This document shows positions 47,235 to 54,914 of a stretch of 64,000 nt of DNA, piece after piece (positions within the stretch are counted from its first letter, which is position 1; each line of letters opens with the position of its first letter). The position numbers and the translations under genes were made by a program. Location: the NCBI RefSeq assembly GCF_007678255.1, contig NZ_VEED01000014.1:80572-144571 (forward strand). The letters run 5' to 3'. The notes beneath the pieces are model-generated. The model did no database searches, was not told where the DNA came from, and saw only the letters and a program-made list of their open reading frames with translations. The stretch is from Bacillus sp. X1(2014). Its GTDB lineage: Bacteria; Bacillota; Bacilli; Bacillales_B; DSM-18226.

Positions 47235-48235
47235 CGTCCATTGAACCCCTTTCTTGCGATGTAAATAAAGAATGGAGTTCCAATGATGGCTGTCATAACA
47301 CCAACAGGCACCTCAGACGGCATGAACATGTATCTTGCGGCAATATCAGCAGCGATTAAGAGAATCGCCCCTAACACACCTGAAAATGGGATGACCCAGC
47401 GATGATCGATTCCTACAATCGATCGGGTAATGTGGGGGACTACAATTCCTACAAAACCAATTGGACCGGCGACAGCGACAGATCCGCCTGCTAATAAAAT
47501 AACAATGATGCCAATTGCGATTTTGAGAAGTCCGGTGTTTAATCCAAGACCCTTGGCCACATCTTCCCCCATGGACAGGATATTCATTTTTCCAGCAATG
47601 AACATGGCTCCAATCCAACCAATTCCAATATAAGGTAACACAGAAACAAGCGTCTCTAATTTTCGGCCTTGGACAGAACCTGCCAGCCAAAACAAGACCT
47701 GATCAAGCAAGACCTCATCTAACACGAGCAAGCCTTGTGTAAAAGAGGAAAACATTGCTGACATTGCCGCCCCAGCTAATGTAAGTTTCATAGGTGTTAA
47801 TCCTCCACGACCAGCTGAACCGATCGTGTAAACACTTATGGCTGCAATGGCAGCTCCGATAAAGGCCAGAACACTAAATGCTTGTAAACTATCCACGGAA
47901 AACACAGTCATCGCAACGACAACCGCAAACCCGCCGCCTGCATTGATCCCAAATATCCCAGGGGACGCGAGTGGATTTTTCGTTAAAGTTTGCATCAGGA
48001 CACCGGCAATGGCCAGGCTAGCCCCGACAGCGGACGCGATTAACGCTCTTGGCAGCCTTACGGTTTGAATAATGATATGTTCATTGGATCCGTTATTATT
48101 GGTAAATGCATCAACTGCTGTTTGCCAGCTGGTATCGGTGTACCCAAATATGATACTGGCACACATGGCTAACACCATCACCACGACGGCAATTAGGAAT
48201 CCAATCCATTTTAATGCAGTACTTTTTAATAGCAT
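47231..48235 (-). CDS. yfiZ: Iron-siderophore ABC permease, FecCD family (YfiZ-like)
   Basis: This 334-residue permease has the same family marks: TVRLPRALIASAVGASLA, LMQTLTKNPLASPGIFG and FVGIVVPHITRSIVG, with about nine to ten membrane segments. It is the first gene of the leftward operon yfiZ-yfhA-yusV-fhuF-yusU and faces the Fur-box region. Identity with YfiZ rather than another permease rests on overall resemblance and gene order. Confidence 0.9.
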   Translation of the reverse strand: MLLKSTALKWIGFLIAVVVMVLAMCASIIFGYTDTSWQTAVDAFTNNNGSNEHIIIQTVRLPRALIASAVGASLAIAGVLMQTLTKNPLASPGIFGINAGGGFAVVVAMTVFSVDSLQAFSVLAFIGAAIAAISVYTIGSAGRGGLTPMKLTLAGAAMSAMFSSFTQGLLVLDEVLLDQVLFWLAGSVQGRKLETLVSVLPYIGIGWIGAMFIAGKMNILSMGEDVAKGLGLNTGLLKIAIGIIVILLAGGSVAVAGPIGFVGIVVPHITRSIVGIDHRWVIPFSGVLGAILLIAADIAARYMFMPSEVPVGVMTAIIGTPFFIYIARKGFNGR

Positions 48236-48282
48236 CTGATGGTAACCTTTCTACCTTATTATTTAATTTAAGTCTATCTCCA

Positions 48283-48301
48283 ATTGATAATGATTGTCAA
48301 T
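48283..48301. promoter_or_regulatory. Fur-like box 1 (permease side)
   Basis: TTGATAATGATTGTCAA is a 7-1-7 Fur inverted repeat with one mismatch to TGATAATNATTATCA, about 50 nt before the yfiZ start. Confidence 0.85.
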
Positions 48302-48304
48302 GAC

Positions 48305-48322
48305 TTTGAAAATCATTTTCAT
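48305..48322. promoter_or_regulatory. Fur-like box 2 (permease side)
   Basis: TTGAAAATCATTTTCAT is an inverted repeat of the TGAAAAT heptamer, adjacent to box 1. Confidence 0.7.
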
Positions 48323-48360
48323 TTAAAAAAAGCGTCTGTTCACAAAAAAAGTTAGTGATT

Positions 48361-48377
48361 TTGAAAATGATTTTCAA
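48361..48377. promoter_or_regulatory. Fur-like box 3 (binding-protein side)
   Basis: TTGAAAATGATTTTCAA is a perfect palindrome in Fur 7-1-7 layout, just upstream of the yfiY promoter. Confidence 0.8.
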
Positions 48378-48385
48378 TTAAAGCG

Positions 48386-48415
48386 TTGACATAGGGGTAC
48401 TTCTCATTTTATGAT
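48386..48415 (+). promoter_or_regulatory. Promoter of the siderophore-binding protein gene
   Basis: TTGACA (48386-48391) and TATGAT (48410-48415) are 18 nt apart, flanked on both sides by Fur-like boxes. Confidence 0.75.
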
Positions 48416-48424
48416 TAAGTTGTC

Positions 48425-48443
48425 ATTGAAAATGATTATCATT
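48425..48443. promoter_or_regulatory. Fur-like box 4 (binding-protein side)
   Basis: TTGAAAATGATTATCATTA is the closest match here to the Fur consensus and lies about 10 nt past the -10 hexamer, where binding would block transcription. Confidence 0.88.
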
Positions 48444-48472
48444 AACAATTAGCTAAGGGGGCTACATAAACA

Positions 48473-49453
48473 ATGAAGGCAATCAAGACAATACTTACTC
48501 TTTTCTCTATCATGACCCTTTTCTTATTAGCGGCGTGCGGCAGCAATGAGGAAAAAACGAGTGATGAAACGAAAACTACTGCAGAAAAATCATATACAGT
48601 AGAACATGCGATGGGGTCGACTACCATTAAAGGTACTCCGAAAAAAGTCGTGATTCTTACCAATGAAGGAACTGAGGCGTTGCTTGCTTTAGGTGTTAAA
48701 CCAGTCGGTGCTGTTCAATCTTGGCTTGGAGATCCATGGTACGATCATATTAAAAACCAGATGGACGGCGTTGAGGTTGTTGGGGTTGAAGGTGAAGTCA
48801 ATGTAGAGAAAATTGCTTCGTTAAAACCTGATTTGATCATTGGAAACAAACTACGTCAAGAACAAGTGTATGATCAACTAAGTGCTATTGCTCCTACCGT
48901 TTTTTCTGAAACATTAAGAGGCGATTGGCAGGAGAACTTTAAGTTATATGCAAAAGCCTTGAACCTTGAAGAAAAGGGCAACCAAGTTTTAAGTGACTTT
49001 GATAAACACGTTGCAGATTTAAAAGGTAAACTCGGTGATAAAGTGAATCAACAGGTTTCAGTTGTGCGCTTTATGGCTGGTAAATCCCGTATTTATTACA
49101 CAGATTCATTTTCTGGTGTGATTTTTGATAAATTAGGCTTCAAACGTGCTGCACAACAAGAAGCACTGTTTACTCCTGATAATAAGCTTGGTTTGCTTGC
49201 TGTAGAGGTTGGCAAGGAAGTTATTCCTAAAATGGATGGAGACCTTCTCTTCTACTTCACTTATGCGCCACAAGGTGACCAAGCAGCCTTAGATACAGCA
49301 AAAGAATGGACAAATGACCCACTTTGGAAAAATTTAAATGCAGTGAAGAGCGGCCATGTGTATGAAGTAAGCGACGCAACATGGAACACTGCGGGCGGCG
49401 TTCTCGCAGCCAATATTATGCTCGATGACCTTGAGAAAATCTTAGTTAAGTAA
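48473..49453 (+). CDS. yfiY: Iron-siderophore-binding lipoprotein (YfiY-like)
   Basis: This 326-residue protein has a lipoprotein signal ending LLAACGSNE, then a FecB/FhuD-type binding domain: KVVILTNEGTEALLALGVKPVG, EKIASLKPDLIIGNK and the late NDPLWKNLNAVKSGHVYEV. It captures a ferric siderophore for the divergently encoded permeases. It resembles YfiY, which handles hydroxamate-carboxylate siderophores in B. subtilis, but the ligand here is not provable. Confidence 0.88.
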   Translation: MKAIKTILTLFSIMTLFLLAACGSNEEKTSDETKTTAEKSYTVEHAMGSTTIKGTPKKVVILTNEGTEALLALGVKPVGAVQSWLGDPWYDHIKNQMDGVEVVGVEGEVNVEKIASLKPDLIIGNKLRQEQVYDQLSAIAPTVFSETLRGDWQENFKLYAKALNLEEKGNQVLSDFDKHVADLKGKLGDKVNQQVSVVRFMAGKSRIYYTDSFSGVIFDKLGFKRAAQQEALFTPDNKLGLLAVEVGKEVIPKMDGDLLFYFTYAPQGDQAALDTAKEWTNDPLWKNLNAVKSGHVYEVSDATWNTAGGVLAANIMLDDLEKILVK

Positions 49454-49487
49454 TTTTTATAAAAAACCTCCCAGTTTTTTATAGTAG

Positions 49488-49522
49488 AAAAGAGCGCGGC
49501 TTGCCATGGCCTCGCTCTTTTT
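49488..49522 (+). terminator. Terminator after yfiY
   Basis: Arms AAAAGAGCGCGGC and GCCTCGCTCTTTT, one mismatch, with a loop of 8 nt, then T-rich. Confidence 0.82.
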
Positions 49523-49549
49523 GTTTTGTATTTTAGATTAGGGGATGTG

Positions 49550-49818
49550 GGGAATTCCACCGATTCTATGGTTTATTTCGCCGAACTGGATTGGGATTTC
49601 GCCGATGTCCTGATTTATTTCGCCAAACTAGTCCGGAATCTCGCCAACTCTTTGATTTATTTCGCCAAACCTGATTGGGAACGACTCAAAATACTGTTCA
49701 AGATCGCTATACCGGATGGAATTCCGCCGATTCTCTGATTTATTTCGCCGAACTAGTTCGGAATTCCGCCAATCAAAACCACAATTTCGCAGAAACCTCA
49801 ACTTATTCCGCCAACCAC
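49550..49818. repeat. Degenerate 21-nt-period array B (core TTTCGCCRA)
   Basis: CGCC, or a one-base variant, recurs at 49558, 49579, 49600, 49621, 49642, 49663, 49705, 49725, 49746, 49767, 49788 and 49809. Steps are 21 except one skipped unit (42) and one of 20. A longer 42-nt period (TTTATTTCGCC at 49572, 49614, 49656 and 49739) is superimposed. It lies between the terminators of the convergent genes yfiY and rodA. Confidence 0.85.
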
Positions 49819-49833
49819 CCATTTCAAGCACAC

Positions 49834-49868
49834 AAAAAAAGAGCGACCGATTCGTCGCTCTTTTTTTC
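49834..49868 (-). terminator. Terminator after rodA
   Basis: Arms AAAAAAAGAGCGAC and GTCGCTCTTTTTTT with a 6-nt loop just past the rodA stop. Confidence 0.9.
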
Positions 49869-49874
49869 CAACTT

Positions 49875-51044
49875 TTATGCCGATGTCGAAAACATGTATT
49901 TTTTATAATGATAACGGATTGAAAAGATTAAGCCGAGCCCGAACATGTTCCCCATCAAGGCACTACCACCGTAGCTGATAAACGGTAATGGAATACCTGT
50001 AATCGGCAGCACGCCAATCGTCATCCCGATATTTTGGAAGACGTGGAAGGTAATCATGCTGATGACCCCGACACAAATATACGTATAAAAATTATTCTTT
50101 GTTTCCATTCCGACCTTAGTTATATGATAAACCAATAAGAAGAACAAACTGATTAATACACTTGCTCCGATGAAGCCATATTCTTCGCCGACGACACTAA
50201 AAATAAAGTCGGTCTGGCTTTCTGGTAAATAGACTTCGCGGTTTCCAAAACCTTTACCACCCGTCTGACCCGAGCCGATTGCTAGCAGGGATTTGGTCAA
50301 TTGATAGGCGTCCGATCCTTGATAGCTATAAGGATCAAGCCATGAATAGATCCGACGGAGCTGATACTCACCCACTCCAAGGTACTTTTCAAGTAAATCC
50401 GGTTTCCATAACACAAAATAAAAAATCGTCCCAACTAGGGCAATCCCAGCGGTAAATAGCGGAGTCAAAAGCTTCCATGAGATCCCTGAAATAAAGATCA
50501 TTCCGAGCATAATAGCAAGAAACACAAGCGCTGTCCCTAAGTCCTGCTTGATGATAAGTCCTAATGGGACCATGGTGACAATCCCGATCTTCACTAACAG
50601 CCAGAAATCAGTTTGCATCGTTTTGATCTGGTTCTTTTGATGATGATCTTCAATTACGCGTGCAAGAGCCAGTATAATGAAGATTTTAACAAACTCAGAT
50701 GGCTGGATAGTTCCCACACCAGGTATTTTAAACCAGTTTTTCGCCCCATTAATGACAGGCGCAATACTCTCCGGCGCTACAATTAAAAATCCCAGCATCA
50801 GCAGTCCAAACCCATATGCATACCAGGTCAGCTTCCGTAATTGGTCCGAATCAAGGGTCATAACACCAGTAATAATCCCACTGCCAACCACATACCAGAA
50901 AATCTGCTTAATTAAGAAATTCTCCTTGTATTGGCCGCTCGCCTGGGCACTGTAAATCGCTAAACAGCTGGCTAAAAACAGTAATATTAATATAAAAACA
51001 AGATTATAATCTAGTTTTGAAGTTTTGTTCGTGTTTGAAGTCAT
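49875..51044 (-). CDS. rodA: RodA-like SEDS peptidoglycan glycosyltransferase
   Basis: This 389-residue protein has about ten membrane segments. SEDS landmarks are present: GAKNWFKIPGVGTIQPSE (shown in part), the conserved Asp in IIKQDLGTALVF, SQTDFIFSVVGEEYGF and GIPLPFISYGGSALMGNM. It polymerises glycan strands from lipid II with a class B PBP partner. The length and KxxTxPF-free loops fit RodA better than FtsW or SpoVE, but the three are close relatives. Confidence 0.87.
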   Translation of the reverse strand: MTSNTNKTSKLDYNLVFILILLFLASCLAIYSAQASGQYKENFLIKQIFWYVVGSGIITGVMTLDSDQLRKLTWYAYGFGLLMLGFLIVAPESIAPVINGAKNWFKIPGVGTIQPSEFVKIFIILALARVIEDHHQKNQIKTMQTDFWLLVKIGIVTMVPLGLIIKQDLGTALVFLAIMLGMIFISGISWKLLTPLFTAGIALVGTIFYFVLWKPDLLEKYLGVGEYQLRRIYSWLDPYSYQGSDAYQLTKSLLAIGSGQTGGKGFGNREVYLPESQTDFIFSVVGEEYGFIGASVLISLFFLLVYHITKVGMETKNNFYTYICVGVISMITFHVFQNIGMTIGVLPITGIPLPFISYGGSALMGNMFGLGLIFSIRYHYKKYMFSTSA

Positions 51045-51149
51045 ATAGGTTCCACCTTACTAAGAAATACTACATTCCTTCATTATATTTTTAATATCAC
51101 CAAATCACAACTTCTAAACCGAGAATGGATTAAATTACATAAGAAAGTC

Positions 51150-51914
51150 CTATTCTTCGAAATAAATCCTCTGCAGCTCCCCTGCCATCCATTCGAGATT
51201 ACTTGGCACCTGTGGAATTCCGTAGCCAATATATAACGGCGTGGTTACAAATCGTGACACCACCTTGGCATAGATCTTATTTTCGATATGATGAAAAAAC
51301 AGATTGTAGCTCGTTGCTTTAAACGGAAAGTTGTTCAGGATATAATGAACAGCCGTTTGCAGATAATCGGAGAACCGTTCCTGGTAACAGGAATCATCCA
51401 TTTCAACATTGAACTCATAAAAGCCCACTCGCGGCTTAGTCGACAAGGTAAATCGGACCCCCTCCTCCTCGGCAATCACAATCCCTTCAAACATTTCATG
51501 CGTTACTTTTTCTTTATAATCAATATCGTCCAGGCCGATAATTTGCATATGCGGATGGGAGAGCGTACCTCCGGACAATGGCCCATGGTTTTTGAAAAAA
51601 ATCACCGATTGATAGCGGCCGGTTGCCTCCATATCTAACCAATGTTTGATTCCAAACCTCATCAATTTATGTAAATGCTCTTTTGGGTAGATGGATAATT
51701 CACCTTGACAATCATCCGTTTCAATTAATACCGTTTGAAAGGTATGTTCTAAAACGGGATATTTATTTTTCAAAAGAATAATTGGTTCGTCCACAGCGAT
51801 AAAGTTGGTCAGTTGATCTCTTTCGCAAAATGGACAGGCCTGGTCTTTGTTGCGTATATTCTCAGGCTTTTGAACACCGATCGACGTATTAAAATGTAGA
51901 TGTGAATTTTCCAA
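51150..51914 (-). CDS. HIT/GalT-like protein (DUF4931)
   Basis: A TTG at 51914 follows AGGAGAAAC and starts a 254-residue protein. It has a Cys pair (CPFCERD near residue 28), characteristic of GalT-type zinc sites, and the HIT-like GTLSHPHMQIIG (about residue 122). The family resembles galactose-1-phosphate uridylyltransferase but lacks its full length, so nucleotidyl transfer or hydrolysis is possible but unproven. No galactose genes lie nearby. Confidence 0.75.
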   Translation of the reverse strand: MENSHLHFNTSIGVQKPENIRNKDQACPFCERDQLTNFIAVDEPIILLKNKYPVLEHTFQTVLIETDDCQGELSIYPKEHLHKLMRFGIKHWLDMEATGRYQSVIFFKNHGPLSGGTLSHPHMQIIGLDDIDYKEKVTHEMFEGIVIAEEEGVRFTLSTKPRVGFYEFNVEMDDSCYQERFSDYLQTAVHYILNNFPFKATSYNLFFHHIENKIYAKVVSRFVTTPLYIGYGIPQVPSNLEWMAGELQRIYFEE

Positions 51915-52119
51915 ATGCGTTTCTCCTCTCGAACGAGTATACTTCTATTTTATGGGAGAACGCCTTCCAATTGCACTTATTTTGTTTATTCCACTGATAT
52001 TTTCATTGACCCAGTTGGTAATTGAATCCTAAAATAGAGGAGAATTTCATGAAATAGATAATTTTAGCATATCTATAAAATGTACAGGCTTATCATTTCT
52101 TTAGATTGTGAGGGTAATT

Positions 52120-52902
52120 ATGTTAACAAAATTAGAAGCATTCATTCTTGGGATTATTCAAGGGTTAACGGAATTCTTACCGATTAGCAGTACAGGCCAT
52201 CTTTATTTAGGAAGAAATTTATTCGGACTTCAGGAAGCTGGGCTCATGCTTGATACCATGCTTCATGTCGGAACATTGCTGGCTGTTTTTGTTTTTTACA
52301 AGGATGAATTTATTAAAATCATTAAAAATCCGTTTAGCAAGTTAACCTTTTTGTTGATCGTTGGGACGATTCCAGCGGTAATCTTTGGACTTGCGTTTAA
52401 AGATTACATCGATGAAATTTCGAAAACCGGGGTAACGATTGGCTGGGAGTTTTTAATTACGGGTATCTTCTTGTGGATTGCTGATTCCGTAAAAAATGGA
52501 TATAAAAAAATGGATGATATTAGTTATAAGGATGCCCTCATTATTGGTACTTTCCAGGCCGTCGCAATTATGCCAGCAATTTCTCGTTCAGGGATGACGA
52601 TCGTTGCGGCACTTTGGCGAAAATTAGACCGTGAAACGGCTGCGTATTTTTCCTTCTTATTATCTACTCCCGCAATTGTAGGTGCGATTGTCTTGCAAAC
52701 GAAGGATTTACTTGAAGGTCAAGGTGAAGAAATTTCCCTATCGGCATTGCTCGTCGGTATTGCTGCCTCTGCCGTGTTTGGATACGTTGCGGTTAAGTGG
52801 ATGATTGGGTACTTAAAAAATCACTCATTAAAACCATTTGCCATTTATGTTTGGGCATTAGGGGTACTCGTACTATTTTTCCAATTTACAGGTAAATTTT
52901 AA
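52120..52902 (+). CDS. uppP: UppP, undecaprenyl-diphosphatase (BacA family)
   Basis: GAGGGTAATT selects the ATG at 52120 over a GTG at 52108, giving 260 residues. The two family motifs are present: QGLTEFLPISSTGHL near the N-terminus (catalytic Glu) and PAISRSGMTI in the second half (catalytic Arg). About eight membrane segments are seen. It recycles the undecaprenyl carrier for cell wall synthesis and contributes to bacitracin tolerance in other bacteria. Confidence 0.94.
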   Translation: MLTKLEAFILGIIQGLTEFLPISSTGHLYLGRNLFGLQEAGLMLDTMLHVGTLLAVFVFYKDEFIKIIKNPFSKLTFLLIVGTIPAVIFGLAFKDYIDEISKTGVTIGWEFLITGIFLWIADSVKNGYKKMDDISYKDALIIGTFQAVAIMPAISRSGMTIVAALWRKLDRETAAYFSFLLSTPAIVGAIVLQTKDLLEGQGEEISLSALLVGIAASAVFGYVAVKWMIGYLKNHSLKPFAIYVWALGVLVLFFQFTGKF

Positions 52903-52924
52903 GAGTTGTTCAGGCAGGGAAAGT

Positions 52925-53000
52925 TAATGTGCAAATAAATGTCCTCAATCCGCAAATAAGCACCTTCAATCCGCAAAAAAAAAAGGGATTTTAGCAAATA
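52925..53000. repeat. Degenerate 21-nt-period array C (core CCGCAAATAA)
   Basis: GCAAA recurs at 52931, 52952, 52973 and 52994, exactly 21 nt apart each time. TCAATC precedes the second and third cores. The array lies between uppP and azoR, which are convergent, and ends shortly before their shared terminator. Confidence 0.8.
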
Positions 53001-53029
53001 GAAGTATAATTTTTTCAAAAATGGCAGCG

Positions 53030-53066
53030 AAAAAGCGGCTCGATCCCATTCGAGCCGCTTTTTTTA
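53030..53066. terminator. Bidirectional terminator between uppP and azoR
   Basis: Arms AAAAAGCGGCTCGA and TCGAGCCGCTTTTT with a 6-nt loop. Confidence 0.9.
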
Positions 53067-53726
53067 CAATGAAACAGGAAGTTTTGCCATTTCTCTGGCC
53101 GCTGCTGCAGCTTGTTCTTTCGCTTTTGCCATAATTTCAGGAATTTGTTTTGGAAAATGATCCATTCCTTCCGCATAAATGGTCTCCATTAAATCAAAGC
53201 CGAGGAATTCAAGTGCTTTGCTTAAATAACGATCGCCCATTTCAAAATCGACCATTTTACCAATGGAATATATGCCTCCGCGCGTTTGAATGTGAATCGC
53301 CTTTCTGCCAGTAAGGAGACCCTCTGCCCCATGTTCAGAGTATGTAAATGTTTTCCCAGCAATAAATAAACAATCCATGAAGGACTTCAAAATGGCTGGT
53401 GCACCAAGGTTCCAGATTGGGGTGACGAACACATAGTAATCTGCATCTATAAACCGGTCTGCAAGTGCATGCATTTTTTCAAGTTTGGTCCGCTCATCTT
53501 CGGAAAGTTGCTCTTTTGTATAACCCATAAATGATAATTTTGCACGTGCGTATAATAAATCCATGTCTATCTCAGGGATATCCATGCTATATAAGTGCAT
53601 ATGTTCAATTTCCACATCTAGCTGTTCCTTTTTGAACTCCTCTAGAAATACTTCCCCGATTTGCATCCCTTTTGAAAGTTTTATATCCTTCTTTGGATTT
53701 GCCGTAATATATAGAAGCTTTGACAT
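53064..53726 (-). CDS. azoR: FMN-dependent NADH-azoreductase
   Basis: This 220-residue flavodoxin-fold protein starts at an ATG behind AAAGGGG. AzoR marks are YITANPKKD at the phosphate loop, TPIWNLGAPAILKSFMDCLF for the FMN/dimer region and IQTRGGIYS. These enzymes reduce quinones and azo compounds with NADH and often protect against thiol or quinone stress. A likely role is quinone detoxification; azo dye activity is only the historical name. Confidence 0.9.
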   Translation of the reverse strand: MSKLLYITANPKKDIKLSKGMQIGEVFLEEFKKEQLDVEIEHMHLYSMDIPEIDMDLLYARAKLSFMGYTKEQLSEDERTKLEKMHALADRFIDADYYVFVTPIWNLGAPAILKSFMDCLFIAGKTFTYSEHGAEGLLTGRKAIHIQTRGGIYSIGKMVDFEMGDRYLSKALEFLGFDLMETIYAEGMDHFPKQIPEIMAKAKEQAAAAAREMAKLPVSL

Positions 53727-53850
53727 ATAGATCCCCTTTCCTTACCCTGCAATATTTTCTTCTATTCCTATAGTACAATAAACTTCTTTGCTCACGAATG
53801 AACAATCAGTGAAATTTATGAATTTAATGTGAAAACTGCCTGCTAACTTG

Positions 53851-53910
53851 AACAAATCATGACAATTCCAAACAAAACTCAACGAAACTTAACAATCCTT
53901 AACAAAAGTC
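53851..53910 (+). promoter_or_regulatory. Six 10-bp direct repeats upstream of the tungstate regulator
   Basis: Starting at 53851, every tenth base begins an AACAAA-like decamer: AACAAATCAT, GACAATTCCA, AACAAAACTC, AACGAAACTT, AACAATCCTT, AACAAAAGTC. The last two read TTAACA-N4-TTAACA, as in PhoP-type direct repeats. They sit 57 nt before the start of the regulator gene. Confidence 0.65.
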
Positions 53911-53966
53911 ACTTTTAGTATGCTATTCTTTTTATAAAATAAAAAATGGAAAAAGGAGGGTGACTT

Positions 53967-54914
53967 ATGGAAGAAAAAGCTTATACTCCCGATGAGGTGG
54001 CCCAACTCTTTCAAATCTCAAAACATACGGTTTATGAGCTAATTAAGAGAGGTGAACTCCAGGCATTCAAGATTGGTAACAAAATGAGAATTGAACACGC
54101 AGAGCTGGAACGATTTAAAAATAATACAAAAGCTCCTGCTAAAAAAAGTCCAACGGAACCAACTGGGACGACCAGTAATCCGGCCCCATCAATCCGATTA
54201 TCTGGCAGTCACGACTTTCTCGTGGAACATTTTGCGAAACAAGCAGCTACTTCCTTAAACTTGCAAATTCAACCATCATACATAGGCAGTCTCGAAGGGT
54301 TAATGATTTTATACCGGGGGCAATGTGATATTGCTGCGATTCATCTTTTGGATCCAAACTCACAAGAATATAACTTACCTTTTATCCATCAACTGTTTGT
54401 ATATGAATCCATTCTGGTAATTAGATTGGCAGCAAGACAGCAAGGCTTTATTGTCGCGAATGGCAATCCGAAAAACATTCAGGATTTTTCTGACTTAACG
54501 AATAGCGATGTTCAATTTGTAAATCGCCAAAAAGGGGCAGGGACACGTTTCTTACTAGACTCAAAGCTTTCTAGTTATGGAATCGATCCTAGTAAAATCA
54601 ACGGCTATGGTACGGAAGAATGGAACCATTTATCTGCAGCTTCCTATATAAGCAGGGGCATAGCAGATGTAGCCTTTGGAATTCAGTCTGCCGCAAGCCA
54701 TTTAGGACTGGACTTCATCCCCGTCGCTAAAGAAAAGTTTGATTTGGTTTTCCGCTTTACCACTGAAAATAAACAAAACTTAACAGACCTCATTCAGTAT
54801 TTACAATCAACTAGTTTTAAAGATAGTTTAACGGATCTAGAAGGATACGATATTTCTGAATTAGGTAATATCATTTATCAAACTAGTCAAACGGAGGAAA
54901 CAACCACATGTTAA
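53967..54914 (+). CDS. HTH regulator with substrate-binding-protein-like sensor domain
   Basis: This 315-residue protein starts at an ATG after GGAGGGTGAC. Residues 1-52 are an excisionase/MerR-like helix-turn-helix (YTPDEVAQLFQISKHTVYEL); after a Pro/Thr linker, residues about 75-315 form a periplasmic-binding-protein-like sensor (PBP_like type: NRQKGAGTRFLLDSKL, GIADVAFGIQSAA). There is no signal peptide, so it senses inside the cell. It overlaps tupA by 7 nt, so it is probably the tungstate- or molybdate-responsive regulator of the transporter. Confidence 0.85.
   Translation: MEEKAYTPDEVAQLFQISKHTVYELIKRGELQAFKIGNKMRIEHAELERFKNNTKAPAKKSPTEPTGTTSNPAPSIRLSGSHDFLVEHFAKQAATSLNLQIQPSYIGSLEGLMILYRGQCDIAAIHLLDPNSQEYNLPFIHQLFVYESILVIRLAARQQGFIVANGNPKNIQDFSDLTNSDVQFVNRQKGAGTRFLLDSKLSSYGIDPSKINGYGTEEWNHLSAASYISRGIADVAFGIQSAASHLGLDFIPVAKEKFDLVFRFTTENKQNLTDLIQYLQSTSFKDSLTDLEGYDISELGNIIYQTSQTEETTTC

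Noticed and set aside
49526..49831. Open frames on both strands across array B, encoding heptad-like peptides such as YFAELDW and YFAKLVR
   Set aside because: A 21-nt period equals seven codons, so frames stay open by chance on both strands. Neither has a ribosome site, and they lie between two terminators.
51952..52032. 26-residue hydrophobic peptide frame upstream of uppP
   Set aside because: It resembles a small membrane peptide but has no ribosome site; chance is more likely.
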